From Chitinimonas sp. BJB300 (GTDB taxonomy: Bacteria > Pseudomonadota > Gammaproteobacteria > Burkholderiales > Chitinimonadaceae), in contig NZ_PDZH01000004.1 in NCBI RefSeq assembly GCF_002735695.1, forward strand, positions 1 to 64,000: a stretch of DNA of 64,000 bases. Reading direction: 5' to 3'. Each line of letters starts with the position of its first letter. The stretch's first letter is position 1. The position numbers and the translations under genes are program-made. This document shows, piece after piece, positions 47,508-56,948 of the stretch. The notes under the pieces are model-generated. The model saw only the letters and a list, made by a program, of their open reading frames with translations, did no database searches and was not told the DNA's origin.

Positions 47508-50500
47508 TTAACGCCCTGTCCCTGGTTGCGGGGCAGCATCTTTGACTTGGGGGGGCTGGTCAGTATGTTTGCCGGCAAATTTCTGCTTTAGCCACATACC
47601 CAGGTCGTCCAGATAGGTGAACACGACTGGCACCACAACCAAGGTCAGCAGCGTAGAGGTAATCACTCCACCGATAATGGCGTGTGCCATCGGTGCGCGT
47701 TGCTCGGCTCCTTCACCCAAGGCCAATGCAAGGGGCAACATGCCGCCAATCATGGCGAATGTGGTCATCAGGATAGGTCGCAACCGGACACGGCCTGCTT
47801 CAACAATGGCGGCGAAGCGCTCCATGCCCTGGTTGCGCAATCGATTGACGAAGTCGATCAGCAGGATCGCGTTTTTGGTCACCAGCCCCATCAGCATGAT
47901 GATGCCGATGATGGAGAAGAGGTTGAGTGTGGAGCCCCAAGCCAGCAGCGCCAGGAATATGCCTACTACCGAAAGTGGCAGCGCGGTCATGATCGCCAAC
48001 GGTTGGCTGAAGCTGCCGAACTGGGAAGCGAGTATCAGGTAGATGAATATCACGCCGATCAACAATGCCTGCACGGCGTAGTTCAAGCTTTCACCCATGT
48101 CGCGCTCGGCTCCTTCCTGAACGAAGCGATAGCCCTGGGGCATCTGGATTTGCTTGAGCAGCTTGTCTACCTCTGGCTGCACTTCGCCTACCGGCACACC
48201 TTCTACATCGGCATAGACTTCGACATTTCGGAACAGGTTGCGACGCTGGATCAAGGTTGGTGTACCGCTGGCCTTGATGTCGGCCACCTGCGAGAGCGGA
48301 ATCATGATGGGCTGGCCCGTACGTGCATCGATATCTGTGCTGGCAATGGGCAGGTTGGCTAGGTCCTCAGCCATACGACGATTGTTTTCTGGCAGGCGAA
48401 CGATGATCTCGTAACTCTCGCCGTCGGGTGCTTGCCAGCTACCGATTTCCTCACCCGCGACCAGAGGGGCGAGCGTAGCGCCGACCTGGCTAACCGATAA
48501 GCCCACGGTGCTGGCCATTTCGCGGTTGACATTGATATCGATAGCCGGCTTGGCAGCCCGCAACGAGGTTTGTACGTTGATTACGTGCTTGATGCGGCCC
48601 AAGCGCTCGGCAACATTCTCGGCAATCCGTTTCAGTTCACCAAAGTCCTTACCCTGAATCGTGATGAAAATAGGCGCATTGTTGCCCCCGCCTCCACCTT
48701 CGGCGCCACTTACGCTGCGCAGTTCAATCCCTGCGATTCGCGTCAATCGGTCGCGAATCTTCTTGATCAGTGCGTCCTGGCTGATGCGCTTATTTTTCTC
48801 GATCAGGTTCAGGTTGGTATGAGCAATGTGCTTACCGTCTGATTCACCGGTATTGATAGCGGTATACATATCCTTTATTTCAGAAAAGGCGCGTAACGCG
48901 TCCTCCACCTGTTCCGCTTTCGAGGTCGTGTAATCAAGTGAACTACCTATGGGTGTACGGTAGTCAATCTTGATTCGTCCGGAGTCTGCCTTGGGTTGGA
49001 ACTCTGCTCCAATGAAAGGCACCAGCAGGAATGAGCCGAAAAACAATGTGATAGCCGCCATCAACACAAGGGAACGGTGTGACCAGCTGGGCTTGCCTTT
49101 AAGACCCGACTTGAACCAAGTACGAGCGCGGGGCCGGGTAGCCAACACAAACAGGGTGATTGGCAGGCATATCACGGCGAGGATCAGTACCAACCATTTG
49201 GGCAGGTTTATCCGTTTGGGGTTGAGCACCCATTCGATGGTGCGAGCATAAAAGGCGGAGATATTGTCTAGGCCACGCTCGAAGCTATCCAATACCCGAC
49301 CTAACGGTCCAGTATGCTTCATGCCGTGGGCGTGCGGGTCGTGCCATACCGAGCTCAGCATCGGGTCGAGCGTGAAGGAAACAAACATTGAGATTAACAC
49401 TGCTGCACAGACGGCAATGCCAAACTGGAAAAAGAACTTACCAATCAGGCCACCCATGAAACCCACAGGCATAAACACCGCGACAATGGTCAGCGTAGTG
49501 GCAAGCACCGCAAGGCCGATTTCCGCCGTGCCATCCAGCGCCGCCTGGTAATGGCTTTTACCCATTTCGGCATGGCGGACAATGTTTTCCCGCACCACGA
49601 TGGCATCGTCCACCACCAGCCCCACGCATAGAGACAGGGCCATCAGGGTCATCCCATTGATGGTGAAGCCAAACGCCTGCAGGAAGAAAAAGGTGCCAAT
49701 CAGCGCAACGGGTAAGGTAAGACCGGTAATCACCGTTGAACGCCAAGAACCCAAGAAGAGCCAGACAATCAGCACGGTTAGGACTGCACCTTCTAACAGC
49801 GTGGATTTTACGTCGGCCAGCGATCGGCGAATGTCGCTTGACTCATCGACAATTACCTCCATCTGGATACTTTCAGCTTCCAATTCCTTATTCAGGTTGT
49901 TGACCATGGCATGGATGTCGTCAGCCACCTGTATGGTATTGGCGCCGCTGACCTTGGTGATTTCAATGGATAGCGCGCGTTTCCCATTGACCAGCGCCGA
50001 TGAATCCCGTGTCTGTTCACCATCAATGACATTGGCGACTTGGCTAAGCAAGATAGGCTGACCATTACGGCGCGCCACCACGATCTTACCGAAGTCCGCA
50101 GCTTCAACCAGCCGGCCCTTGAGTTGCACCACGCGCTCAGTTTTATCGAACTCGATATTCCCAACCGGTATTTCCTGATTCTCCTTGCGGATATCTGCAA
50201 TGACCTGATCAGCCCCAATGCCGAATGCATGCAGCTTCTCGGGTAGGAGTTCAATATTCAGCTGCCGTTTGATGCCGCCAATCAGCCTTACCCTACCTAC
50301 ACCCTTAACTGTTTGGAACTGGCGCTGGATATACTGGTCGGCCCGAATGGTCATCTGCCGCTCTGTCAGCTTATCGCTGGTTAGAGCCACGGTGATGGTG
50401 GGCCCTCTGTCTTGCCGTGCCTGCGTGATGTAGGGTTCTTTTACTTCACGTGGGAAATCGACCTTAGCCTGATTCGCCTTCTCGCGTACCTCGTTCAAGG

Positions 50501-50810
50501 CACGGTCCATATTGGTATCGAGTTCGAACTCGACAAATACGAACGACTGCCCGCTATAGCTTTCGGAAGTCAGGTTCTTGATGCCGGAGATGGTGGACAG
50601 CTTTTCTTCCATCGGCCGCGAAATCTTTGTCTCGATGATTTCCGGCGACGCGCCCGGATAGTCTGTGACCACAATGGCGAAGGGAAGCTCGACATTGGGC
50701 ATTTTCTCGACCGGCATGCGCTGGTAGGCAAACAAGCCGAGCACCACCAACGCCACCATCATCATGGTGGCAAAGACGGGGTTCTGGATGCTGATGCGGG
50801 TAAACCACAT
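47508..50810 (-). CDS. RND efflux pump inner-membrane transporter (AcrB/HAE1 type)
   Basis: 1100-residue proton-driven pump that exports hydrophobic or amphipathic compounds. It starts [35 protein letters not shown], has two large periplasmic loops and twelve helices. The proton-relay Asp pair is visible in [16 protein letters not shown], and the RND helix-4/10 blocks ([29 protein letters not shown]) are present. Longer than E. coli AcrB (1049), with insertions in the second half (about residues 550-650, [15 protein letters not shown]). The start at 50810 follows AAGG; a longer frame to 50891 is not family-like. Third gene of tetR-adaptor-pump. Confidence 0.95.
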   Translation of the reverse strand: MWFTRISIQNPVFATMMMVALVVLGLFAYQRMPVEKMPNVELPFAIVVTDYPGASPEIIETKISRPMEEKLSTISGIKNLTSESYSGQSFVFVEFELDTNMDRALNEVREKANQAKVDFPREVKEPYITQARQDRGPTITVALTSDKLTERQMTIRADQYIQRQFQTVKGVGRVRLIGGIKRQLNIELLPEKLHAFGIGADQVIADIRKENQEIPVGNIEFDKTERVVQLKGRLVEAADFGKIVVARRNGQPILLSQVANVIDGEQTRDSSALVNGKRALSIEITKVSGANTIQVADDIHAMVNNLNKELEAESIQMEVIVDESSDIRRSLADVKSTLLEGAVLTVLIVWLFLGSWRSTVITGLTLPVALIGTFFFLQAFGFTINGMTLMALSLCVGLVVDDAIVVRENIVRHAEMGKSHYQAALDGTAEIGLAVLATTLTIVAVFMPVGFMGGLIGKFFFQFGIAVCAAVLISMFVSFTLDPMLSSVWHDPHAHGMKHTGPLGRVLDSFERGLDNISAFYARTIEWVLNPKRINLPKWLVLILAVICLPITLFVLATRPRARTWFKSGLKGKPSWSHRSLVLMAAITLFFGSFLLVPFIGAEFQPKADSGRIKIDYRTPIGSSLDYTTSKAEQVEDALRAFSEIKDMYTAINTGESDGKHIAHTNLNLIEKNKRISQDALIKKIRDRLTRIAGIELRSVSGAEGGGGGNNAPIFITIQGKDFGELKRIAENVAERLGRIKHVINVQTSLRAAKPAIDINVNREMASTVGLSVSQVGATLAPLVAGEEIGSWQAPDGESYEIIVRLPENNRRMAEDLANLPIASTDIDARTGQPIMIPLSQVADIKASGTPTLIQRRNLFRNVEVYADVEGVPVGEVQPEVDKLLKQIQMPQGYRFVQEGAERDMGESLNYAVQALLIGVIFIYLILASQFGSFSQPLAIMTALPLSVVGIFLALLAWGSTLNLFSIIGIIMLMGLVTKNAILLIDFVNRLRNQGMERFAAIVEAGRVRLRPILMTTFAMIGGMLPLALALGEGAEQRAPMAHAIIGGVITSTLLTLVVVPVVFTYLDDLGMWLKQKFAGKHTDQPPQVKDAAPQPGTGR

Positions 50811-50915
50811 GGAATAACCTTTTTGTGCGGCCGGGCCGCGTGCGGGGCATACAACTGCGTCAACCCTGGAAAGTGAGCGCCGCGCACTCACTCCGCCAAG
50901 ATTGGCAATAGCCGT

Positions 50916-52064
50916 TTAGGCTGTGGGTTTGGCTGCTGGTAGCTTGATGGCCTGGCCGGGTTTCAGGTTCTCGATTTTCGCGATAACGACGACAGCGCCG
51001 GGCTTGAGTCCTTCTACTATCGCAGCCTGTTTGGTCAGATCATTCATGATCCCGAGCTTGACCTGGCGGGAAACTATCTTGCCGTTTTCCACTGCCAGCA
51101 CGAACGGTGCATTGCCTTCGCGGCCACGAATAGCGCTGAAGGGCAGGGTGGCGGCATGCTCAAGTTTCGCCAGGGTGGCTTCGCCTTGGGCAAACATACC
51201 CCCGCGCAGGCTGTGCAAAGGGTTTGGCACTTTTACGTAGACAGGCACCATGCGCGATCCGGCATCGGCTACGGGGGCAATGCGTTCAATCGTGCCGATA
51301 AATTTTTGTTCGCCAAAACCTTCGATATCGAGCTTCACCGACTGGCCCAGCTTGACCGCCGGCAGCCGCGCCACCGGCACAGCCGCTTCGTACTCCAGCT
51401 CACCCAGATCAACCAGACTGAATAAATCCTGATTGACGGCTACGCGGCCACCCGGTTCTATCTTGCGGCTGGCGACAATGCCACTGAAGGGCGCGCGCAC
51501 CACGCCGTCCGCCAATGCCTTGCGGGCTTGCGCGGCTTGGGCCTCTTCTGCCTTCAACTGAGCAACCGCCACGGCAACCTTGTTTTCGCTTTCGTCGTGG
51601 GCGGTTGGGGAAATAAACCCCTGCTTCAGCAAATCCGCATTGCGGTCGCGGTTTTTCTCGGCCAGCAGCAATTCGGCTTGCACACGTTCGCGAACGGCGG
51701 TGCGGTTGACCAATTGGTTGTTGCGGTCGCTGGCTTCAAAGCGCGCCAGTACTTGGCCGGCTTTTACCGCGTCGCCAGGGCGGACCAAGACTTCCTTGAG
51801 TATGCCATCGACTTCGGCCCGGATGACGGTCTGCCGAATCGGGTTGAGTGTGCCGGACAAACTTAATGGTTGAATCAATGTGCTATCAGTTACATGCGCC
51901 AGATCAGAAGCCGCCAGTTCCAATGTAACCGGGGTGTCGGCCTTGCTTTCAGCAGTGGGCGCGCTTTTCTTCTGCGCAACCACCACACTGCCTGCGGCAA
52001 TGGCAAGCAGGATGATTACGACGACGGCACGGCGTTTTGCACGTGACGAAATAGGGCGGTTCAT
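50916..52064 (-). CDS. RND efflux periplasmic adaptor (membrane-fusion protein)
   Basis: 382 residues. N-terminal membrane anchor (RRAVVVIILLAIAAGSVVVA), lipoyl halves TVIRAEVDGILKEVLVRPGDAVKAGQVLARF and GVVRAPFSGIVASRKIEPGGRVA around a helical hairpin, then beta-barrel and membrane-proximal domains. It connects the RND pump to an outer-membrane channel, not encoded here. Its start overlaps the stop of the upstream TetR gene by 4 bases (ATGA), so the two are translationally coupled. The pump gene starts 105 bases downstream. Confidence 0.93.
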   Translation of the reverse strand: MNRPISSRAKRRAVVVIILLAIAAGSVVVAQKKSAPTAESKADTPVTLELAASDLAHVTDSTLIQPLSLSGTLNPIRQTVIRAEVDGILKEVLVRPGDAVKAGQVLARFEASDRNNQLVNRTAVRERVQAELLLAEKNRDRNADLLKQGFISPTAHDESENKVAVAVAQLKAEEAQAAQARKALADGVVRAPFSGIVASRKIEPGGRVAVNQDLFSLVDLGELEYEAAVPVARLPAVKLGQSVKLDIEGFGEQKFIGTIERIAPVADAGSRMVPVYVKVPNPLHSLRGGMFAQGEATLAKLEHAATLPFSAIRGREGNAPFVLAVENGKIVSRQVKLGIMNDLTKQAAIVEGLKPGAVVVIAKIENLKPGQAIKLPAAKPTA

Positions 52065-52867
52065 ACAGTGTTTCCTTGCGGTGAAGCTTGTTTTTCCGGG
52101 TCCAACCCTTGCCAGAGCATGTCAACAATGCGCGGTATGAGGGTGTCCAGATTGATTGCCTCGGGATTGAGCAGCCACGCTGTAATCAATCCATCCATCA
52201 GTGCGCTCCAGAAAATGGCTTGCAGCTGTGGGTCTACCGGCACGGCTTGTTGGTGCAGGCTATGCTGCTGGGTGATCAGCGTGGCCGACATCCGATAGCT
52301 TTGCTGATAGGCCTGGGCCAGCCGCTCGCGTACTTCCGGGGCGCGCGCCTGGCCCAGGAATTCCAGAAACAGGCGAGGCCAGTCCGGGTCTTGCTTTACT
52401 CTTTCCAGCACACCTGCCAGCAGCGCCTTAGTGCCTTCTCGCGGCGAAGCATGGCGGGACTGTAGCTCGATGGCTTCCGGCAGGTGCTGGTCAAACTCCA
52501 CCTGGAAGCGGCTATCGAGCAGCGCAAAGAAGAGGTCGTTCTTGCTCTTGAAGTGCCAATACACGGCCCCTTTGGTGAGGCCCGCATCGGCTGCCACTTC
52601 GTCGAGCGATGCACCCAGATAGCTCCTTTGGGAAAACACACGCGCTGCGGACTCGAGAATACGGTCGCGGGTATCCACCGGCTCGGCAATGGCCCCTTCC
52701 AACAACGCGGCAAACTGCTCGCGCGGGCCTAGCAGACGCTTTACCGTTTGCCACGGCACGCTGGCTGCCTTGGCGATATCGGCATAGGTCAGGGTATGGG
52801 CCGGTACGCCGGCTGCCAGCCCACGCAATGCAGCAAGCGCAGCCTGGCGGGCCGTTTGGGCGTCCAT
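52061..52867 (-). CDS. TetR-family regulator with two HTH-like segments
   Basis: 268 residues from the ATG at 52867 (a TTG 30 bases upstream is possible). The conserved TetR DNA-binding domain is in the middle: RDRILESAARVFSQRSYLGASLDEVAADAGLTKGAVYWHFKSKNDLF. In front of it lies a second, degenerate TetR-type segment, AALAALRGLAAG ... LTYADIAKAASVPWQTVKRLLGPREQFAALL, so the protein appears to have two tandem HTHs. The C-terminal half is the ligand-binding/dimer domain. It is the first gene of the efflux operon and overlaps the adaptor gene by 4 bases, so it probably represses its own operon and is released by an efflux substrate. Confidence 0.85.
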   Translation of the reverse strand: MDAQTARQAALAALRGLAAGVPAHTLTYADIAKAASVPWQTVKRLLGPREQFAALLEGAIAEPVDTRDRILESAARVFSQRSYLGASLDEVAADAGLTKGAVYWHFKSKNDLFFALLDSRFQVEFDQHLPEAIELQSRHASPREGTKALLAGVLERVKQDPDWPRLFLEFLGQARAPEVRERLAQAYQQSYRMSATLITQQHSLHQQAVPVDPQLQAIFWSALMDGLITAWLLNPEAINLDTLIPRIVDMLWQGLDPEKQASPQGNTV

Positions 52868-53786
52868 CTCGATAGTGGGTTGAGCAGCGTGGTTCAAATC
52901 CGTGCACTCCTATAAGCATACTATTTGGTATTTTATTTATTGACCTTGCTTTCTGTAAAGCGTCAACTGAACTTATTTATTCGCTTCAACACTGGCAGGC
53001 AGCCAGATTCAAACCTACGTCGAGTCGTAAACCGTTATTTGGCAGGGCTTGCCGGTGGAGAGGAAAATGAAGGGAACAGGCTTGCGCGCGTTGCGCGAAT
53101 GTCGCTTGGAGCGCCTCACGACAAAGGGGCAGGCTAGGCCAAATAACAATTGGCTTATGCGGTGGGCTTTAAAAGCGGCCGAATTTTGTAGTAGTCCGCC
53201 ACGGACAGGTCGGTTTGCAGCGTGCCGCCCGTTGTTGAAAAGTGCTCGAATGAATCGTGCACATAATTGGCGAACAATTCACGTGTTTAGTCCCGATAAT
53301 TGCTGGTTTGGATCAGCCTTGAACCTTTCAGGCTCAGTTGCCCAGATTTTGCAGAAGGATTCGACTAGTAGCTTGTCTGCGGGCAAGCCAGGCAACCTGG
53401 ATAGTGTAAAGCCGCGTATACGAGTCAAAGAGGGCGGTCGGGTCGAATAGCTGGACCAATGCCTTGGGCAGGTCGGCGGGCGATGGGGGCATGGAATTCC
53501 TCTCTTACAATCTTTTGTGTGATGACGGGAATGGACATCGGTAGTGGGTAATGTCGAGGTATTACCGGAACCCTATTGAAATGAGTGTTAGTCATGATCT
53601 GTCGTAGCGGCAGTGTCATGGAAATCACGGCTGGGAAGACGGCGACGTTGACGTAGGTTGCCGACGGTATGAGCTTATGTCGTACAGTTCTGCTAGCGGT
53701 TGGCATAGCTTGAAGCAGCGCATCCGTCATCAGTCCGTCATGTGCAGGGGCTAGTCTGGCTGTATCTGGCTAGGGAGCGTGTGCAT
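52868..53786. other. Mostly gene-free region with one small reading frame
   Basis: About 900 bases between tetR and the glycosyltransferase. Frames on both strands lack family character except a 52-codon frame at 53334-53492 (listed). The remainder may include decayed genes; I see no IS ends or hairpins that I can name. Confidence 0.4.
53334..53492 (-). CDS. Possible small protein or gene remnant
   Basis: 52 residues, MPPSPADLPKALVQLFDPTA followed by an aromatic, Arg-rich segment ending LLQNLGN. The ATG is preceded by AGAGGAAT at good spacing. Helical with a predominance of Leu and Tyr; a truncated phasin-type protein is one thought, but I cannot show it. It may be spurious. Confidence 0.3.
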   Translation of the reverse strand: MPPSPADLPKALVQLFDPTALFDSYTRLYTIQVAWLARRQATSRILLQNLGN

Positions 53787-55010
53787 ATGCGTGTACTGAT
53801 GGTCTCGGATGTCTATTTCCCCCGTGTCAATGGCGTATCTACTTCTATCCAGACTTTTCGCCGCGAGCTTGCGACGCAAGGGGTGACGGTAGATTTGATT
53901 GCGCCGTCCTACCCTGGCGAAGTCGATGAGGCAGGTATTTGGCGCATCCCTTCACGTTATGTGGCGATTGACCCGGAAGACCGCCTGATGCGGCGAGGAC
54001 AGGTAAGGGACCTGTTGCCGCGGTTACGTGGGGCGGGCTACCAGCTGGTGCATGTTCAAACCCCATTTATCGCCCACTATGCCGGGCTGGAAATAGCCCG
54101 CGCGCTGGGTGTGCCGGTGGTGACGACCTACCACACCTTTTTTGAGGAATACCTGCATCACTACGCACGTGGGGTACCGGCCAGCTGGACGCGTGCGTTG
54201 GCGCGGCGTTTTTCGCGTGGGCAATGCAACGCCACGGATGGTGTTGTCGCCCCTTCTGGCGCGATGTGCGATGCGTTGCGTCAATATGGTGTGACAGTGC
54301 CTATCGAAGTGATTCCGACGGGGATTCCGCTTGAGCGATTCCAAGGCGGCGACAGAGCAGCCTTTCGCCGTGCCCATGGCCTGGGCCAGCAGCAAGAAGT
54401 GGCGCTGTTTGTCGGGCGGGTGGCACATGAAAAGAATATTGGCCTGCTGTTGCAAGTGGCAGAGCGACTGCGTTATCGGCGGCCGGCTTTTGTGTTGCTG
54501 ATAGCAGGGGAGGGGCCGGCGTTGGGCAGTTTGCAGGTACAAGCCCAAAAGCTGGGACTGGGTGGGATAGTGCGTTTTATCGGATACCTGGACCGTAGCA
54601 CAAGCCTGATTGACTGCTATCGGGCTGCCGACCTGTTCGTATTCGGTTCTACTACCGAAACCCAGGGTTTGGTATTGCTGGAGGCTATGGCGATGGGGTT
54701 GCCGGTGGTGGCGATTCCGGCAATGGGCGCGCGCGATATCCTGTTGCCGGAACGTGGTTGTTTGTGCGCGAAGGACGACGCGATTGACTTCGCCGAGAAA
54801 GTGGAACGCGTATTGCAACAGCCAGACCTGCACCGACGCTTGGCAACCGAGGCCCAAGCCTATGCACAGCGCTGGAGCGCGCCGGCGACGGCAGAGCGCA
54901 TGGCTGATTTCTATAAACGCACGGTGGTGACGACCGCGATGAATGAGGCGAGCCCTAGAACTGGTTTAAAGTCTCGTAAGCCAGGGCAAGGTAAGGCGAA
55001 AACAGTCTAG
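53787..55010 (+). CDS. GT4-family glycosyltransferase
   Basis: 407 residues. Rossmann-type N-domain begins RVLMVSDVYFPRVNGVSTSIQTFRRELA, with VVTTYHTFFEEYLHHY. The C-domain has FVGRVAHEKNIGLLL and the donor-binding FGSTTETQGLVLLEAMAMGLPVVA (the E-x7-E motif as ETQGLVLLE). This fits GT4 enzymes related to diacylglycerol or phosphatidylinositol-type alpha-glycosyltransferases; the acceptor is not deducible. Start at ATG 53787 with GGGAG upstream; GTG 53778 is possible. The last 12 residues (SRKPGQGKAKTV) and the stop are encoded by the start of a dispersed repeat, so the original C-terminus may have been altered. Confidence 0.88.
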   Translation: MRVLMVSDVYFPRVNGVSTSIQTFRRELATQGVTVDLIAPSYPGEVDEAGIWRIPSRYVAIDPEDRLMRRGQVRDLLPRLRGAGYQLVHVQTPFIAHYAGLEIARALGVPVVTTYHTFFEEYLHHYARGVPASWTRALARRFSRGQCNATDGVVAPSGAMCDALRQYGVTVPIEVIPTGIPLERFQGGDRAAFRRAHGLGQQQEVALFVGRVAHEKNIGLLLQVAERLRYRRPAFVLLIAGEGPALGSLQVQAQKLGLGGIVRFIGYLDRSTSLIDCYRAADLFVFGSTTETQGLVLLEAMAMGLPVVAIPAMGARDILLPERGCLCAKDDAIDFAEKVERVLQQPDLHRRLATEAQAYAQRWSAPATAERMADFYKRTVVTTAMNEASPRTGLKSRKPGQGKAKTV

Positions 55011-55087
55011 GAATCGATGATTACGCGTGGTAAATGAGCATTCTGAGGGTGTTTTCACGCGGTATTGCCGACGCGTAGCTGACTATA
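54971..55087 (+). repeat. Second dispersed repeat, copy 1
   Basis: About 117 bases starting GTCTCGTAAGCCAGGGCAAG and ending near GACGCGTAGCTGACT. An inverted copy lies at 58807-58926 with conserved blocks in the same order. In both places it adjoins a MITE-like element on the same side. It overlaps the 3' end of the glycosyltransferase gene. Confidence 0.75.
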
Positions 55088-55271
55088 GGTAGATTCTTAA
55101 GCCGGTATAGCCAACTAAGAACCTTTTTACGATTTTACTGCGCAGCCGTGATCAGGGCTCATGTGCTGCTCGAAGTCCTCATGTACAACAGTACATTCTG
55201 GTTTCTGTGCTGCGCTTCACCCTGCTGACGCCTGCTCGTGACAGATCGTAAATAGGTTCTAAGAATCTACC
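55088..55271. repeat. 12-bp inverted repeat flanking the MITE copy
   Basis: GGTAGATTCTTA at 55088-55099 and TAAGAATCTACC at 55260-55271 are perfect complements. Without the inserted element they would form a hairpin with a 16-base loop, so the MITE has landed at the base of a stem-loop between the converging glycosyltransferase and glxA-like genes. Confidence 0.7.
55119..55259. mobile_element. MITE-like element, full copy 2
   Basis: 141 bp, inverted relative to the copy at 8741-8880. The ends are GAACCTTTTTACGAT and ATCGTAAATAGGTTC, with TAA on both sides (55116-55118 and 55260-55262). The core matches copy 1 in the opposite orientation (GCGTCAG, CAGAAACC, TACATGAGGA reversed). Non-coding. 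Confidence 0.8.
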
Positions 55272-55351
55272 TGTGGCGGTTGGTTGCATGGGCCGAAAAA
55301 TGGAACTGGCACCCCAATGCGGTAGGTTGTTTGTGCAGACTTTTATGCGGC

Positions 55352-56290
55352 TCAGCGTCCGGGCAGGGGCTCGCCGCGTTGTTTTCGCCAGACGCGGCGT
55401 AAGTCCCGTGCCGAGCCAAACCCGCCTATCTCTGCAATCTTTTCCAAGGAGTAATCCTTTTGCCTTAGCAGCGGCTCGATATTCGCCAGCTGCATACGTT
55501 GGCGGTAATCCAACGGGGCGATGCCGATATGTAGTTTGAACAACCGGGCCAGGTGGCGCGTACTTACGCAAGCGATAGCGGCCAAGGAGTCGAGTGACCA
55601 ATCGCCTGCCGGTTCAGCGGCAATGGCGTCCTGTACTCGGTGTATTGCTGGGTGCATATGATCGCGATAGTCCTGGAAGGGTGACAGTTGTGGTGTATCG
55701 CCGTCACGTCGTCTCCAGATCACCATATCACGTGATACCGCGACGGCAACCTTGGGGCCAAACTGGCGGGCGATGAGTTCGAGGGTGAGGTCGATGCCTG
55801 TAGTGACACCGGCAGAGGTGGCGATATTGCGATCGATGACGAAGATACGGTCGCTTTTTACACGGGCGGCTGGGGCCACTTGTTTTAGTTGCTCCACAAG
55901 CGTGTGGTGGATGGTGCAGGGGCGGTCGTCCAGCAAGCCGGCAGCGCCAACTAACAGTACGGCTGAATAGATGCATACCAAGCGGACATCAGGCCGCAAG
56001 ACCTCTTCTAGCCAAACAATGATTTGTTGCAAGATTGAATTACATCCTTCGGCAATGAGGGTACTGAAGCCTGGGATGATGAGCCAAGCATTTGGCGGCA
56101 GCGAGTCTGGTAATGGTGCCGTATCTTGCAGTGTCATACCCAGCGAGCAGAGGGGTAATGTTACTGGCCCGGCATAGTGCAGGGTCAGGTCGCTCACATA
56201 GCGTTGGGAAATGCGCAACGCTTCGGCTGGGCCAGCAAGGTCCAGCAATGCAAAACCTGGCAACAGGATGAAGTGAACCGATATCGTCAT
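55352..56290 (-). CDS. GlxA-type transcriptional regulator (DJ-1/PfpI plus AraC HTH)
   Basis: 312 residues: N-terminal DJ-1/PfpI-like domain (about 1-190; Cys106 in LVCIYSAVLL at the nucleophile-elbow position) and C-terminal AraC double HTH (about 215-310: DWSLDSLAAIACVSTRHLARLFK and YSLEKIAEIGGFGSARDLRRVWRKQRG). Such regulators normally activate neighbouring genes in response to a small ligand; the DJ-1 part is rarely catalytic. The gene upstream on the same strand (56379-56948) encodes an isochorismatase-fold protein, a frequent partner of GlxA regulators. The HTH ends near the C-terminus, normal for this group. Confidence 0.9.
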   Translation of the reverse strand: MTISVHFILLPGFALLDLAGPAEALRISQRYVSDLTLHYAGPVTLPLCSLGMTLQDTAPLPDSLPPNAWLIIPGFSTLIAEGCNSILQQIIVWLEEVLRPDVRLVCIYSAVLLVGAAGLLDDRPCTIHHTLVEQLKQVAPAARVKSDRIFVIDRNIATSAGVTTGIDLTLELIARQFGPKVAVAVSRDMVIWRRRDGDTPQLSPFQDYRDHMHPAIHRVQDAIAAEPAGDWSLDSLAAIACVSTRHLARLFKLHIGIAPLDYRQRMQLANIEPLLRQKDYSLEKIAEIGGFGSARDLRRVWRKQRGEPLPGR

Positions 56291-56378
56291 TTACTTGCGC
56301 TCTATATGACTTTTGCCTGCTGGATTCAAAAGACGTAATGCTTTGATTAACTAGTGGTTTGTAAAATTCACAAAGTGC

Positions 56379-56948
56379 TCAAGCCAATACGGGAAGTTCC
56401 GCCACGACTTCGTCTATGGTGGCGAATCGGGCGAAGCGTCCGGCTAGTACAAGCTCGGTGCGTTCCTTGATTTCGGCTGCGCTGAAAAGGCGGTCGTTGT
56501 TATGCTTTATCGGAAAGGTGAGCGTGGCCTCAGTGACGAAGTCGATCGAAAAACCTATGTCCGTCCCATGGTGAGCCTTTGTTTCGCGGTCTTGTTCGGT
56601 GCGGATTCCTGAAATAATCAGACTATCGATGTTTAGCGCGTGCAACCAAGTGCTTAAGCCGGTATCTACCAACGCGCTATGTGTTTGCTTATATGCTGTA
56701 TGGTCGGCAATCGGGTCGCTACCTGCCAAGGCAACGATGTAGCAAGCGTTATGTCGGAATGTTTTGGAAGCGGTGTTGCACCCATTAATATTGACGTGGA
56801 ATACACGTATTATCGGTACGCCAGCGGCACGTGCACTGATAATGAGTTTGTTCTGTGCTGCCAGATAAGAAGAAAAATCGCCGGTTTGCCAGCAAGGGGT
56901 GTGGCGAAACGACGCTTGAACATCAATTACAAACAAAGCGCGAGACAT
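56379..56948 (-). CDS. Isochorismatase-fold protein lacking the catalytic Cys
   Basis: 189 residues of the cysteine-hydrolase/isochorismatase superfamily: LFVIDVQ with Asp9, KQTHSA with Lys87, and the GIRTEQ-x-x-ET block. In active relatives the block reads GIRTEQC(C)ET with a nucleophilic Cys; here residue 120 is Asp (codon GAC) and 121 Arg. Asp and Lys of the triad remain, the nucleophile does not, so hydrolase activity is not expected by the usual mechanism. The protein could bind a ligand or have a different activity. It lies 88 bases upstream of the GlxA-type regulator on the same strand. Confidence 0.85.
   Translation of the reverse strand: MSRALFVIDVQASFRHTPCWQTGDFSSYLAAQNKLIISARAAGVPIIRVFHVNINGCNTASKTFRHNACYIVALAGSDPIADHTAYKQTHSALVDTGLSTWLHALNIDSLIISGIRTEQDRETKAHHGTDIGFSIDFVTEATLTFPIKHNNDRLFSAAEIKERTELVLAGRFARFATIDEVVAELPVLA

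Noticed and set aside
53425-53730. 101-codon minus-strand frame before the glycosyltransferase
   Set aside because: Overlaps a better-supported small frame, has no ribosome site and an unlikely composition.
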